A stretch of DNA of 64,000 bases from Cohnella mopanensis (GTDB taxonomy: Bacteria; Bacillota; Bacilli; Paenibacillales; Paenibacillaceae), in the NCBI RefSeq assembly GCF_022352055.1, contig NZ_JAKRWM010000010.1:124001-188000 (forward strand). The letters are read 5' to 3'. The notes under the pieces were generated by a model. That model saw nothing but the letters and a program-made list of their open reading frames with translations, did no database searches and was not told the origin of the DNA. Below are positions 27,432 through 36,343 of the stretch, piece by piece. Every line of letters starts with the position of its first letter. Position 1 is the stretch's first letter. The translations under genes and the position numbers were made by a program.

Positions 27432-28823
27432 TTAAAGCTCTTTACGGCTACGAACCTCGAATATTCCGAACTTCAAGTAATGCCCCTCTTCTACGCCAGC
27501 CAACTGAGGATGATCCTTGCCCGCTCCGCGCCATTCGATTCTGCGAATCACTTTGCCGGCATCTTTCGCCGCTTCCTGGATCGTCTCCAAGAACAGCTCC
27601 GGCCTTACATGATACGAGCAACTGGCCGTCACCAAGTAACCGCCCTCGTTCAGAAGCTTCATCGCTTGCAGGTTAATGTCCTTATAACCGCGGCAAGCCC
27701 CTTCTACTGCTCGTTTCGTTTTGGCGAAGGCCGGAGGATCGAGTATGATTACGTCCCAAGATCTTCCCTCGGAGGTCAGCGGTTTAGACGTATCTACCTT
27801 AACGCCTGCCGCTTTGGCGTTCGCTCTCGTTTGCCTTTCGTCCCGACCGGCGACTTGTTGGCGCAAATATTCGAAAGCGTCGGCGGCAACGAATTCCACG
27901 CGGTCGGTAAAGCCGTTAATTTCCACGTTATGGCGGGCGGTTTGCAGCGCGTGCTCGGAAATGTCCAGGCAGGTTACTTTCTTCGCTCCGAAATCGCAGG
28001 CATGCAACGTAAAGCTTCCCGTATGGGCGAAGCATTCAAGCACCGTTGCCCCGTCCCAGTAAGGAAAAGTGACTTCGCTGCCCTTCTCGTTGACAGGAAC
28101 CCTTTGACTAACTCCATTATCCGAAAGCTTCTCCACCAGCTTGATTCCGCTCCGCGCTCCCCAGCCTTTCACCAACGGCTTGATCGATGCCCGGTTCTCG
28201 CGTTGATCGAAGAAGTATCCCGTTTTCTGTCCGCCTTCGATATCGACTTGGACTTTTAATCCGTTCTCTACGATTTCCACGAGTCTAGGACATTCCCCGT
28301 ACAGAACCCCGGTTCTCTCCTCAAGCCCTTCCAAAGTGCGGACGCCTACGTCGCTTCTCTCATAGATCCCTTGCGGAGCGAATACATCGATAAGCGCCGG
28401 AAGCCAAGCATCCTTAGCCAATTCCATTCCAAGCGTAAGCACCTGTACGACAAGAACATCGTTAAAGCGGTCAACGACGAGACCCGGAAGAAAATCCGCT
28501 TCGCCATAGACGAGTCGGCATGACGTTTCATCGCCAAGAAAACGGGTACGGTGGTCTCTCGCACGTTCGAAGCGTTTCTTAAAGAAGTTAGCGTCCATGG
28601 AATCTAACGGTCCGTAAGCCACGATTCGCACCGTAATTTGCGATGCCGGATTCCAATATCCCGTGCCTAGTAGCAGTCCGCGATGATCCCGCACTTCTAC
28701 CAATTGTCCTGGAGTCGCTTCCCCCTCCGTCTTGGCGATCTCATTCGCGAATATCCAGGGATGACCTTCCTCTAAACGCGGGCGTCTTCCTTTGTTTAAC
28801 CACACCGCTGCTTGACTGCTCAT
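27432..28823 (-). CDS. Class I SAM-dependent rRNA methyltransferase (RlmI/YwbD type)
   Basis: The 463-residue product has an N-terminal PUA domain (PRLEEGHPWIFANEI, VEVRDHRGLLLGTGYWNP), a central domain and a C-terminal Rossmann methyltransferase: VLECFAHTGSFTLHACDFGAKKVTCLDIS and the catalytic motif VIILDPPAFAKTK, then SCSYHV. Family members methylate cytosine C5 in 23S rRNA. The ATG at 28823 lies 9 nt after AAGGAG; the ATG at 28829 is only 3 nt away. Confidence 0.92.
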   Translation of the reverse strand: MSSQAAVWLNKGRRPRLEEGHPWIFANEIAKTEGEATPGQLVEVRDHRGLLLGTGYWNPASQITVRIVAYGPLDSMDANFFKKRFERARDHRTRFLGDETSCRLVYGEADFLPGLVVDRFNDVLVVQVLTLGMELAKDAWLPALIDVFAPQGIYERSDVGVRTLEGLEERTGVLYGECPRLVEIVENGLKVQVDIEGGQKTGYFFDQRENRASIKPLVKGWGARSGIKLVEKLSDNGVSQRVPVNEKGSEVTFPYWDGATVLECFAHTGSFTLHACDFGAKKVTCLDISEHALQTARHNVEINGFTDRVEFVAADAFEYLRQQVAGRDERQTRANAKAAGVKVDTSKPLTSEGRSWDVIILDPPAFAKTKRAVEGACRGYKDINLQAMKLLNEGGYLVTASCSYHVRPELFLETIQEAAKDAGKVIRRIEWRGAGKDHPQLAGVEEGHYLKFGIFEVRSRKEL

Positions 28824-28897
28824 TTGCATCTACTCCTTATCCGTTTCCGATCATAAACTTGTCCTATTATCGCATAGTTTGAATGGGGGGTGCGAAT

Positions 28898-29872
28898 ATG
28901 TTTGCTAGCTTTATTTTCCCGTCTTTGCTTGGGTTCGCCTTATTATTGTCCGGCATGAAAGTCATGGAAACTTCCCTACAACAATGGGCAGGGCAGAAAC
29001 TCGCTAACTGGGTGGCCCGTTCGACCGCAACGCCGTTGAGAGGATTTGCCGTCGGTACTATCGCCTCCGCGCTATTGCAGAGCAGCACGGCCGTGACCGT
29101 CCTCACGATCGGTTTCGTGAATGCGGGTTGGCTCACGCTGCCCCGAAGCTTCGGGATCATATTGGGTACGAACGTAGGGACTTGCCTGACGACGGAGCTC
29201 ATGAGCTTCCAATTGCACCGTTACGGGGCTCCTCTGCTGGCGTTGGGCGCGATAGGTTGGCTAATCACTTTCATTCGGAACGAGATGCGAAATTCAAGCG
29301 CGACTCCCCGATGGGGGATGACGTTCCGATATGTATCCGTTGCCGTCGGCGGCTTCGGCTTGTTGCTTATCGGCTTTAAGCTCCTTCAAGGAATGGGACC
29401 CGCCCTTCGGGAAAATAGCGTGTTCGAATCGCTCATGCGCCATACGGACGAGAACTTGTTATGGGGGATCCTAGGAGGCGCCGCGCTTACCACGCTTGTT
29501 CATTCCAGTGCCGCTGTTATCGCGATGTGCATGGGACTCGCGGCGACAGGCGCAATCTCGCCGGAAGCCGGGATCGCAATCGTTCTAGGAGCTAACATCG
29601 GCACTTGCTTCACCGGATTGGTAGCCTCGCTCGGCGGAGGGCCGGGGGGCCGTTTCGTCGCTTTATCCCAGTTAACGCTTAACGTTGGGGGAGCTTTGCT
29701 CTTCTATCCGATGATCGGCATCCTGCATGCGATGGCTGCTTACTTGGCGCCGGATGACCCCTCCGCCCAGATCGCGCATGCTCAGACGATTTTTAACGTG
29801 GCATGTTCCTTGCTAGCCCTTCCGATTGCCTACTTGCCTATGTGGCGTTCCCTTAACCCAAGAAATCCTTAG
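28898..29872 (+). CDS. Na/Pi cotransporter family protein (short NptA type)
   Basis: A 324-residue integral membrane protein with two repeats carrying the QSST-type signatures: LLQSSTAVTVLTIGFVNAG near residue 55 and VHSSAAVIAMCMG near residue 205, each followed by a GTNVGTC or GANIGTC motif. Family II sodium/phosphate cotransporters have this layout; the PhoU-like tail of longer members is absent. The ATG at 28898 follows GGGGGG by 7 nt; the upstream ATG at 28883 overlaps that site. It converges on deoC, with a 4-nt overlap of ends. Confidence 0.9.
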   Translation: MFASFIFPSLLGFALLLSGMKVMETSLQQWAGQKLANWVARSTATPLRGFAVGTIASALLQSSTAVTVLTIGFVNAGWLTLPRSFGIILGTNVGTCLTTELMSFQLHRYGAPLLALGAIGWLITFIRNEMRNSSATPRWGMTFRYVSVAVGGFGLLLIGFKLLQGMGPALRENSVFESLMRHTDENLLWGILGGAALTTLVHSSAAVIAMCMGLAATGAISPEAGIAIVLGANIGTCFTGLVASLGGGPGGRFVALSQLTLNVGGALLFYPMIGILHAMAAYLAPDDPSAQIAHAQTIFNVACSLLALPIAYLPMWRSLNPRNP

Positions 29873-30567
29873 ATTAGTTCTAGCTTGCCGCGAATGATCT
29901 CTTTGCCCGAGCTACTGCCGATCCTATTCGCGCCAGCTTCTAACAATGAGATCGCTGACCTAGCGGTCCGAATACCCCCCGAAGCTTTGATCCCCATCGT
30001 TTCCGATACCGTTGACCTTAGCAGACGAATATGTTCCACAGAGGCTCCCTTGCCGCCGAAACCGGTCGAAGTCTGGATATAATCCGCTCCCGCCGCTTCG
30101 GCGATTTTGGCGCCGGCAACGATATGCTCGTCCGACAATAGTCCGGTTTCCAATATGACCTTCACCAAAGCGCCGCCTTGAACAGCTTGTACGACCGCGG
30201 CGATATCGCGTTCTACCGTATCATAATCTCCGTCCTTCAATTTGCCGATAGGTAAAACCATGTCAATCTCCGATGCCCCATCGTCCAAGGCCGCGGAAGC
30301 TTCGAACGCCTTCGCTCGTGTCGCATGGGAGCCCAAGGGAAAACCTACGACCGCGCTTATTTTCACGGAAGTACCGCTCAACCGTTCCCGACACAACCGG
30401 ACCCATCCTCCGCTCACGCAAACCCCGTAATATCCGTCCTCGACCGCTTCGCTGCATAGCTCGATAAATGGTTTTGCCCCTGCCACCGCGGATATGAGCG
30501 TGTAATCCATGAAGGCTGCTAAACGGCTGTCCATTTGCCACAAAGGAAACCGACTTTCTTCGGACAT
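29869..30567 (-). CDS. DeoC-like aldolase, catalytic lysine replaced
   Basis: The 232-residue product is clearly of the deoxyribose-phosphate aldolase family: VVGFPLGSHATRAKAFEA, EIDMVLPIGKLKDGDYDTVERDI, VKVILETGLL, and the phosphate-site end GIKASGGIRT. However, the Schiff-base lysine (FVKTSTGF in normal enzymes, K167 in E. coli) is a glutamine here: GADYIQTSTGF, codon CAG at about 30073-30075. The conserved CVNPxWV is also changed, to CVSGGWV. The Asp of EIDMV and the second Lys (GIKASGG) remain. The ATG at 30567 follows a GAGGGGGG site. Normal DeoC cleaves deoxyribose 5-phosphate; this one is probably inactive for that. Confidence 0.88.
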   Translation of the reverse strand: MSEESRFPLWQMDSRLAAFMDYTLISAVAGAKPFIELCSEAVEDGYYGVCVSGGWVRLCRERLSGTSVKISAVVGFPLGSHATRAKAFEASAALDDGASEIDMVLPIGKLKDGDYDTVERDIAAVVQAVQGGALVKVILETGLLSDEHIVAGAKIAEAAGADYIQTSTGFGGKGASVEHIRLLRSTVSETMGIKASGGIRTARSAISLLEAGANRIGSSSGKEIIRGKLELI

Positions 30568-30593
30568 GACTTCCCCCCTCACATTCAACGATT

Positions 30594-31019
30594 TTACTTC
30601 ACGCCTAACTTCTCAAGAGCTAGCCGAAGCACTTCGTCATTGTTGTCATAACCGGAGTCCAGTTGCAGCTGCCAGGCTTGGGTTGGCTCGTACCATGCTA
30701 CTCCTGTAATTTCCTCAACCTGCGCTTGAAGTTGGCCTTCCCCCGCTTCAACCAAATAATAATGTACTTCTTTCTGAACCGTGCCTAACTGTGCATGCTC
30801 ATACACATAGGAGATGATTTGAAGCGGGGCCACTAGTCGTCCGATGATGCCCGTTTCTTCCTGTATTTCGCGCAATGCGGTTTGCTCGATCGTCTCTCCG
30901 GGCTCCATCTTCCCCTTCGCCAACGTCATCCGTCCGAACCGGTCCTCGATCAATTGGATTTCGAGTTGTCCGTCGCGTTTGCGATAGACGACTCCCCCAG
31001 CGGAAATTTCCTTCTGCAT
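30594..31019 (-). CDS. Nudix hydrolase
   Basis: A 141-residue Nudix protein with a complete box, GKMEPGETIEQTALREIQEETGI (GX5EX7REUXEEXGU), preceded by ISAGGVVYRKRDGQLEIQLIEDR. Substrate unknown. The ATG at 31019 has AAGGGG 9 nt upstream; the longer frame to 31190 overlaps the mtaB end and lacks a ribosome site. It is upstream of deoC, 26 nt away. Confidence 0.93.
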   Translation of the reverse strand: MQKEISAGGVVYRKRDGQLEIQLIEDRFGRMTLAKGKMEPGETIEQTALREIQEETGIIGRLVAPLQIISYVYEHAQLGTVQKEVHYYLVEAGEGQLQAQVEEITGVAWYEPTQAWQLQLDSGYDNNDEVLRLALEKLGVK

Positions 31020-31122
31020 GTTCCGAATCCCCTTTATTGTTCCTATGTATGAGAAAAAAGACTTCACGGCAAGGAGGAAGCTCGCGCACACCTGCCTTGC
31101 GATGAAATCTTCATTCCGAATG

Positions 31123-32472
31123 CTACGCTTGCATCGCGACAGGGTGCGATTCGGATTCGAGCACCTCGAGAAGCTCGCCTTGACATTCATTTACTGAAGA
31201 ACCCGTAATGCGAACTCGGCAAAGCTTGCCGATTAGCGACGGCTCCCCGTTAAATACGACTTGAATGTAATTATCGGTGTAACCGGACACCAATCCGGTA
31301 CCTTCAGCGCCTTTCGCTTCCCGTTCGGGAATGACATCCAGCACCTTACCGACCCATTCGCGACCGTATGCAGCTTGCATGCGCTCGGATAAGTCGATCA
31401 ATTGATGCACGCGATCGTGCTTCACTTCTTCGTCCACTTGCTCGTCCATGCGTGCCGCCGGAGTTCCTGTCCGCTTGGAGTATGGGAATACGTGCATTTC
31501 CGCGAAATTCATCGCTTCCATGAACTTATAGCCGTTCTCGAATTGCTCCTGCGTTTCTCCAGGGAACCCAACAATGACGTCCGTAGTAATCGCGACTCCC
31601 GGCATCGCTTCCTGAATGAGACGGATTTTCTCCGCGAACTCCGCGGTCGTGTACTTGCGGCGCATCCTCTTCAGGATATCATCGTCGCCCGCTTGAAGCG
31701 GGATATGCAGATGTCTGCACATCTTCGGTGAGCTGTTCAAGATGGCGATCATTTTCTCGTCGATCTGGCTCGCCTCGATCGAACTGATGCGAATGCGTTC
31801 CAGACCCTCTACTTTATCCAAGTCGGCAAGCAAATTAGCTAACCGGTAGTTTTCCAGATCATCTCCGTACCCGCCGGTATGAATTCCGGTCAGTACGATT
31901 TCCTTGTAACCCGCGGCGACGAGCTGGCGGGCTTGATCCAATACGCTCTCCGGATTACGGCTGCGGGACAAGCCGCGAGACCACGGAATGATGCAGAATG
32001 TGCAGAAATTGTTGCAGCCTTCTTGGATCTTCAAGAAAGCGCGCGTCCGCTCCGCGAAATCGGGAACGTCCAGCTCCTCGAACTCGCGGGTTTTCATAAT
32101 GTTGCGAACCGCGTTAACCGGCTTGCGATCGTTCTGGATGTCCGTAATGAACGACATCAGCTTCTCCCGGTCTTGCGTTCCGATAACGAGATCGACGCCC
32201 GGAATCGCCAAGATTTCGGCCGGTGAAGTCTGCGCATAGCAGCCCGTAACCGCGATAACGGCGTCTGGATTCCGGCGAACGGCACGGCGGATAATTTGCC
32301 GGCTTTTCTTGTCGCCCGTGTTCGTAACCGTGCACGTATTAATCAAATAAACGTCCGCCGTCTGTTCGAAGTCGACCTGCTCGTAGCCTTCGTTCTTAAA
32401 CAGCTGCCAGATCGCCTCGGTATCGTAAAAGTTGACTTTGCAGCCAAGTGTATAAAATGCCACGTTCGGCAT
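31123..32472 (-). CDS. mtaB: tRNA t6A37 methylthiotransferase MtaB
   Basis: The 449-residue radical-SAM enzyme converts t6A37 to ms2t6A in tRNA-Lys. The N-terminal UPF0004 domain has FYTLGCKVNFYDTEAIW with Cys and later VINTCTVTN and VTGCYAQ (second cluster cysteines); the radical-SAM motif is GCNNFCTFCIIPWSRG; a TRAM domain ends the protein. It starts 1 nt before the rsmE stop, so the two are coupled. This is the yqeV position of Bacillus. Confidence 0.97.
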   Translation of the reverse strand: MPNVAFYTLGCKVNFYDTEAIWQLFKNEGYEQVDFEQTADVYLINTCTVTNTGDKKSRQIIRRAVRRNPDAVIAVTGCYAQTSPAEILAIPGVDLVIGTQDREKLMSFITDIQNDRKPVNAVRNIMKTREFEELDVPDFAERTRAFLKIQEGCNNFCTFCIIPWSRGLSRSRNPESVLDQARQLVAAGYKEIVLTGIHTGGYGDDLENYRLANLLADLDKVEGLERIRISSIEASQIDEKMIAILNSSPKMCRHLHIPLQAGDDDILKRMRRKYTTAEFAEKIRLIQEAMPGVAITTDVIVGFPGETQEQFENGYKFMEAMNFAEMHVFPYSKRTGTPAARMDEQVDEEVKHDRVHQLIDLSERMQAAYGREWVGKVLDVIPEREAKGAEGTGLVSGYTDNYIQVVFNGEPSLIGKLCRVRITGSSVNECQGELLEVLESESHPVAMQA

Positions 32473-32473
32473 C

Positions 32474-33253
32474 TCAAATTCCTCCCAACTCTCCGGACTC
32501 GTATGCTAGACAGGCGAGCGCGAATAACGCTGCCGTCTCCGTCCGTAATATTCTTCTGCCTAGACCGATCCATTTCGCCCCGGATGCCGTTGCCGCTTCC
32601 GCTTCTTGTGGGGTAAAGCCCCCTTCAGGCCCAATGACAACCATGATGCGCGGAGCTGATGTAGCCTTTGCGGTTAACTCTGAGGTTTTGAAGCTTGCTA
32701 ATAAATCCCTTAGTCCGTTACCGGAACGTCCTTCTTCTTCGTAACAGAACAGAACAAGATCGTATTGTTCGAATTGCTGAAGCAAAGCTTTCCATGAACG
32801 AACCGCATGAATGTCCGGAACGACGCTGCGGTGACTCTGCTCCGCGGCTTCTTTGGCGATCTTGCGCCAACGCTCGATCCGTTTCGCTTCCTTGCGGTCG
32901 TCGTATTGCACGACCGTGCGCTGCGATAAGAAAGGCTGAAAAGCGATTGCACCCGCTTCGGTTCCCTTCTGAATGACGATTTCAAGCTTGTCGCCTTTGG
33001 GCAAGCTCTGCGCGACAGTCACTTTCCACGACATTTCAGCGTTCGAAGTTAGCTCTTCCACGATTTCCGCATGCACTTTTTCTTTATCGACCGACACGAT
33101 TTTCGCAAGAACGTCGCGACCGTTACCGTCGCAAGCGATAAAACAATCTCCGGGTTTGGATCTCATGACGGCGGCTACATGCCGGGCGTCATCTCCTACA
33201 AGCGCGACGGATTTATCCTCCAATTGCGCCGCAGGCACAAAATAACGCTGCAT
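32474..33253 (-). CDS. rsmE: 16S rRNA m3U1498 methyltransferase RsmE
   Basis: A 259-residue SPOUT methyltransferase with N-terminal PUA-like domain (MQRYFVPAAQLED...HVAAVMRSKPGD), then VAQSLPKGDKLEIVIQKGTEAG and the knot motif MVVIGPEGGFTPQEAEAA, with LGRRILRTETAALFAL. Second gene of prmA... rsmE-mtaB order, as yqeU in Bacillus. Confidence 0.97.
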   Translation of the reverse strand: MQRYFVPAAQLEDKSVALVGDDARHVAAVMRSKPGDCFIACDGNGRDVLAKIVSVDKEKVHAEIVEELTSNAEMSWKVTVAQSLPKGDKLEIVIQKGTEAGAIAFQPFLSQRTVVQYDDRKEAKRIERWRKIAKEAAEQSHRSVVPDIHAVRSWKALLQQFEQYDLVLFCYEEEGRSGNGLRDLLASFKTSELTAKATSAPRIMVVIGPEGGFTPQEAEAATASGAKWIGLGRRILRTETAALFALACLAYESGELGGI

Positions 33254-33309
33254 CGTTCATCCAGCCTCCTGCTTATGTTCCATCCTTCATCATACCATCG
33301 AATTGTGGA

Positions 33310-33975
33310 TTAGAAAATCAAATCTAAAATACGAGTCATCCCGTTCCAGATCGGTACTCTTAAATTCATGAGTGGGCCGATCGTCGAATCGCGGAGAGGA
33401 GGGATAAAAATAAGCATAAGGAAAGCAAAAGTGATCCACTGACCCATCTCTTGAATTTTGATCCTCGTCTTAATCGGTAAAAACTCTTCCACGATTCGGT
33501 ATCCGTCTAGCGGAGGTATGGGAATCAAGTTGAAAATAAAAAGCGCAAGGTTAATAGACATCCAATAGACTAAGAACGTTTGTAAATTAGTCAAGAAATC
33601 GATCGAAGCATGATCGAAAACATTTAATGCGCTCAATAAATGAATGAGAAATAAAAATATAAAAGCGAGAAGCAAGTTGCTAATCGGCCCAGCGGCCGTT
33701 ACTAGAATACTCATTAACCGCGGATTCTTGAATCTGCTGCGACGAACTGGCACCGGCTTAGCCCAACCGAATCCGGCTAATACTAGAAACAACATCCCGA
33801 TCCAGTCCAAGTGGGCCAACGGGTTCAACGTAACCCGGCCTTCCCGGTATGCCGTATCGTCTCCGAATCTCCATGCCGTCCAGGCATGCGCGAACTCATG
33901 TACGCTAAATGCGATCAGCATGATCAGGATAATGACCGGAAGGTGTTCTATCGGAAACCAGAATAAGTGATTCAC
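33310..33975 (-). CDS. Site-2 protease family (M50) membrane protein
   Basis: A 221-residue multi-pass protein with the zinc protease motif AFSVHEFAHAWTAWRFGD near residue 25 and the second metal motif FNLIPIPPLDGYRIVEE around residue 158. Such small rhomboid-free S2P proteins (YwhC type) have unknown substrates. It overlaps the end of prmA by 4 nt, so it is inserted into the prmA-rsmE unit. Confidence 0.92.
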   Translation of the reverse strand: MNHLFWFPIEHLPVIILIMLIAFSVHEFAHAWTAWRFGDDTAYREGRVTLNPLAHLDWIGMLFLVLAGFGWAKPVPVRRSRFKNPRLMSILVTAAGPISNLLLAFIFLFLIHLLSALNVFDHASIDFLTNLQTFLVYWMSINLALFIFNLIPIPPLDGYRIVEEFLPIKTRIKIQEMGQWITFAFLMLIFIPPLRDSTIGPLMNLRVPIWNGMTRILDLIF

Positions 33976-34964
33976 TGGCCATCCCCCTTAGGTTTTCCAG
34001 CAACGAACGCGACCCATTCCTCTTGTCTCAATACATCGATAATCTCGAAGCCGGAAGCTAGCAATCCTGCCTCAACGATCATTTCTTTATTCTTGTAGAT
34101 ACCCGAAGTAATGTAAATTCCGCCTGGCTTAAGCACTTCCATGACGTCGGCGATGAACAACAAAATAATCTCTGCTAGTATGTTAGCGACGACTAGATCC
34201 ACAGGAGGGGTTACGCTGTTAACGGTTGCCGTGGCGGGATCGGCACTCTCATGCAGCACGCCCAGCAGATCGCTAAGCCTAACTTCAACTTCCTTCTCGT
34301 ATCCGTTCAGCTCGATGTTTTCTTGCGCGCATTTTACCGCAACCGGATCCAAGTCTAGCGCCAGTACCTTCGATGCGCCGAGCTTCATCGCTCCTATGGC
34401 AAGTACGCCGGAGCCCGTTCCGACGTCAATGATCTGCTCTCCGCCTTTGATCGCATGTTCCAACGCCTTCAAGCACAAAGCCGTCGTTGCATGCGCCCCC
34501 GTTCCGAAAGCCATACCTGGATCGATCTCTATAATTAACTCGTCTCCGCTAGGAGTATATTCTTCCCATGTCGGTTTAATCGTCAGGCGCTCCGTAATCG
34601 CTATTGGTTTGAAATATTGTTTCCATGCATCCGCCCAATCGTCTTCATGCACGTCGCCGAGTTCAATCGTAAACTCTCCCGCATCGTATCCGAATTCCGG
34701 AAGTCCTTCGAGCAAAGCCTTTAATTGTACGGCGATAGGCTCCATCTCGATATCTTCCGAGAAATAAGCCTTAAAAACGGCATAGCCAGGTCTAATATCG
34801 TTTAACGGCGTGTCGTACACTTCCCCGTAGGTCGTGTTTCTCGGTTTGTCTTCCGACCATGCTTCCTCTACCGAGACTCCACCCGCTCCAAGCTCCGTAA
34901 GATAATGCGTAACCATTTCCTGAGACGACTCCGTCGCCAGGACAGTAATTTCATGCCAGCGCAA
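33972..34964 (-). CDS. prmA: Ribosomal protein L11 methyltransferase
   Basis: The 330-residue product begins MRWHEITVLATESSQEMVTHYLTELGAGGV and contains IIEIDPGMAFGTGAHATTALCLKAL, the SAM loop IIDVGTGSGVLAIGAMKLGA and VVANILAEII. PrmA trimethylates ribosomal protein L11. It occurs downstream of dnaJ as in Bacillus, but a 780-nt repeat region and two small genes are interposed. Confidence 0.97.
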   Translation of the reverse strand: MRWHEITVLATESSQEMVTHYLTELGAGGVSVEEAWSEDKPRNTTYGEVYDTPLNDIRPGYAVFKAYFSEDIEMEPIAVQLKALLEGLPEFGYDAGEFTIELGDVHEDDWADAWKQYFKPIAITERLTIKPTWEEYTPSGDELIIEIDPGMAFGTGAHATTALCLKALEHAIKGGEQIIDVGTGSGVLAIGAMKLGASKVLALDLDPVAVKCAQENIELNGYEKEVEVRLSDLLGVLHESADPATATVNSVTPPVDLVVANILAEIILLFIADVMEVLKPGGIYITSGIYKNKEMIVEAGLLASGFEIIDVLRQEEWVAFVAGKPKGDGQ

Positions 34965-35080
34965 ATCTTTTCCTCCTCATGACTCCCAGCCTCGTGACTG
35001 CTCAATGAATCCCATTATACACGCTCTGATTTGTAGGATGCAAAATACGTCGTTCTCGAGGATTCTTCGAATGAGTCCGG

Positions 35081-35240
35081 TTTATCTTCTTTTGCCGTTA
35101 TCCCTCTCGCTCAGGACTTCTCGGATGCTGCTTCTCAGTCGCTGCTCCTCAATTCGCTGCTTCCATTATCCCCTTCAGTCAGTTTCGCGTATGAGCTCGA
35201 TTTATCACCTTTAGCCATTATCCCTTTCGGTCAGGACTAT
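35081..35240 (+). repeat. Family A repeats, forward block (3 copies)
   Basis: Three degenerate copies around 35081-35118, 35161-35186 and 35201-35238 share the core CCATTATCCCTTTCGCTCAG. The first and third align over about 50 nt. The same core occurs four times in the opposite orientation at 35519-35690. Confidence 0.8.
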
Positions 35241-35272
35241 TGCGTATTGCTGTTTCGCTGTTCATCGACCTC

Positions 35273-35466
35273 GGCTCTCCATCGTCGCATTTTGCGACTA
35301 TGAGCAGGGTTTTCCCTTGCAGCGGCTCTCCATCGTCGCGTTTTGCGACTATTAGCAGGGTTTTCTCTTGCTTCGGCTCTCCTTCGTCGCATTTTGCGAC
35401 TATGAGCAGGGTTTTCTCTTGCTTCGGCTCTCCATCGTCGCGTTTTATGACAATGAGTTTCTCTTA
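35273..35466 (+). repeat. Family B tandem repeat, 51-nt period, 3.8 copies
   Basis: Units start at 35273, 35324, 35375 and 35426, exactly 51 nt apart. The unit begins GGCTCTCCATC, contains the hairpin GTCGCA-TTT-TGCGAC and ends in a GCAGGGTTTTCTCTTGCTTC-like stretch. The fourth copy is decayed. The frame stays open as a 17-residue repeat, but no ribosome site or non-repeat flank supports a protein. Confidence 0.9.
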
Positions 35467-35518
35467 AAATGACCTCTCCATAGGAGCATTATTCGACTTT
35501 AGGCGGGGTAATCCACTT

Positions 35519-35690
35519 AGACTGAGTGAAAGGCATAATGGACGTAGATAGCCTAACCCAAGCTACTGAGTGAAAGGGATAATGGACATAAGTACCCAAA
35601 AACCTAGTTACTGATCGAAGGGGATAATGGTTATTGCGAGTGGAGACAACTTCGGTTACTACTGAGCGAGGGGGATTATGGAGATAGCGG
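35519..35690 (-). repeat. Family A repeats, inverted block (4 copies)
   Basis: Copies at 35521, 35565, 35610 and 35661 share GAGTGAAAGGGATAATGG with 1-4 differences, spaced 44, 45 and 51 nt. They are the reverse complement of the block at 35081-35240, so family A brackets family B. Confidence 0.8.
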
Positions 35691-35752
35691 CGCACTACGA
35701 TGAAACTCAAACAGAGACGCACCAAGCCTAAGCAAGATGCGTCTCGTTCGTT

Positions 35753-36067
35753 CTATATGATTTCGCCGCCGGCTTGTAAAATGACGGTACGGGCTTGATC
35801 GGAAGCGTCTCCGGGAACGATCGCGGATAAGGTGAATTCGGCATTGGAGCTAGTCTGCGCTGGCGTTAACTCTTCCGAAGCTTCCAATCGGGAATCCAAT
35901 GCAGTAGTCTGAGAAAACTCGGGTGCCGACGAGACCGCGCCAGCCGAGCTAGCTCGCTCCAATCGAAAACGATCGCCGCGGAGAGAAGCGAGCTTACGTA
36001 TAACCGATTCCGCCTGATCCTGCGTGTCGAACTTCGCTTGCAAAGACTGCATTTCCAACTTTGTCAT
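35753..36067 (-). CDS. Hypothetical protein downstream of YfhD
   Basis: A 104-residue product: LQAKFDTQDQAESVIRKLASLRGDRFRLE at the start and AEFTLSAIVPGDASDQARTVILQAGGEI at the end look like two halves of a small alpha/beta (general stress YflT-like or ferredoxin-like) fold joined by a low-complexity Ser/Ala/Thr linker. No firm family. It overlaps the yfhD-like gene by 4 nt (ATGA), so both are likely translated together. Confidence 0.78.
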   Translation of the reverse strand: MTKLEMQSLQAKFDTQDQAESVIRKLASLRGDRFRLERASSAGAVSSAPEFSQTTALDSRLEASEELTPAQTSSNAEFTLSAIVPGDASDQARTVILQAGGEII

Positions 36068-36207
36068 TCCCCCTCGTGCCCGGAAGCTCTCAAATCCGCT
36101 GCGCGTGCACGCTCCTGTGCTTCCTTGTCGTCTTGATCCGCTAGCTCTTCGGAAAATTCAACGTCTTCTGCGGAAGCAATCGGTAATTGCTCTTGGTTGT
36201 TGTTCAC
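36064..36207 (-). CDS. yfhD: YfhD-like small acidic protein
   Basis: A 47-residue ORF with a GTG start 6 nt after AGGAGG. It contains DVEFSEELADQDDKEAQERARAAD, which matches the core of the YfhD family as I know it. YfhD is a small protein of spore formers with unknown function. It follows the dnaJ terminator and overlaps the next gene by 4 nt. Confidence 0.85.
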   Translation of the reverse strand: MNNNQEQLPIASAEDVEFSEELADQDDKEAQERARAADLRASGHEGE

Positions 36208-36293
36208 GTTATACCTCCTTATCATGCGAACGCATTCCATTTGCGAAGCAAATCCTCACATAGAATTCTCAACTGCACACAGGAATATTCATA

Positions 36294-36326
36294 GCAAAAA
36301 ACCGCCCAGCTCGCACCGGACGGTTC
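36294..36326 (-). terminator. Terminator of the hrcA-grpE-dnaK-dnaJ operon
   Basis: Minus strand: AACCGTCC-loop-GGGCGGTT followed by TTTT, 18 nt after the dnaJ stop. Confidence 0.88.
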
Positions 36327-36343
36327 GTTATCGAATAAAGGCC

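Noticed and set aside
35240..35467. 75-residue ORF made of a 17-residue repeat
   Set aside because: The open frame follows from the 51-nt period; no ribosome site, and the last unit is decayed.
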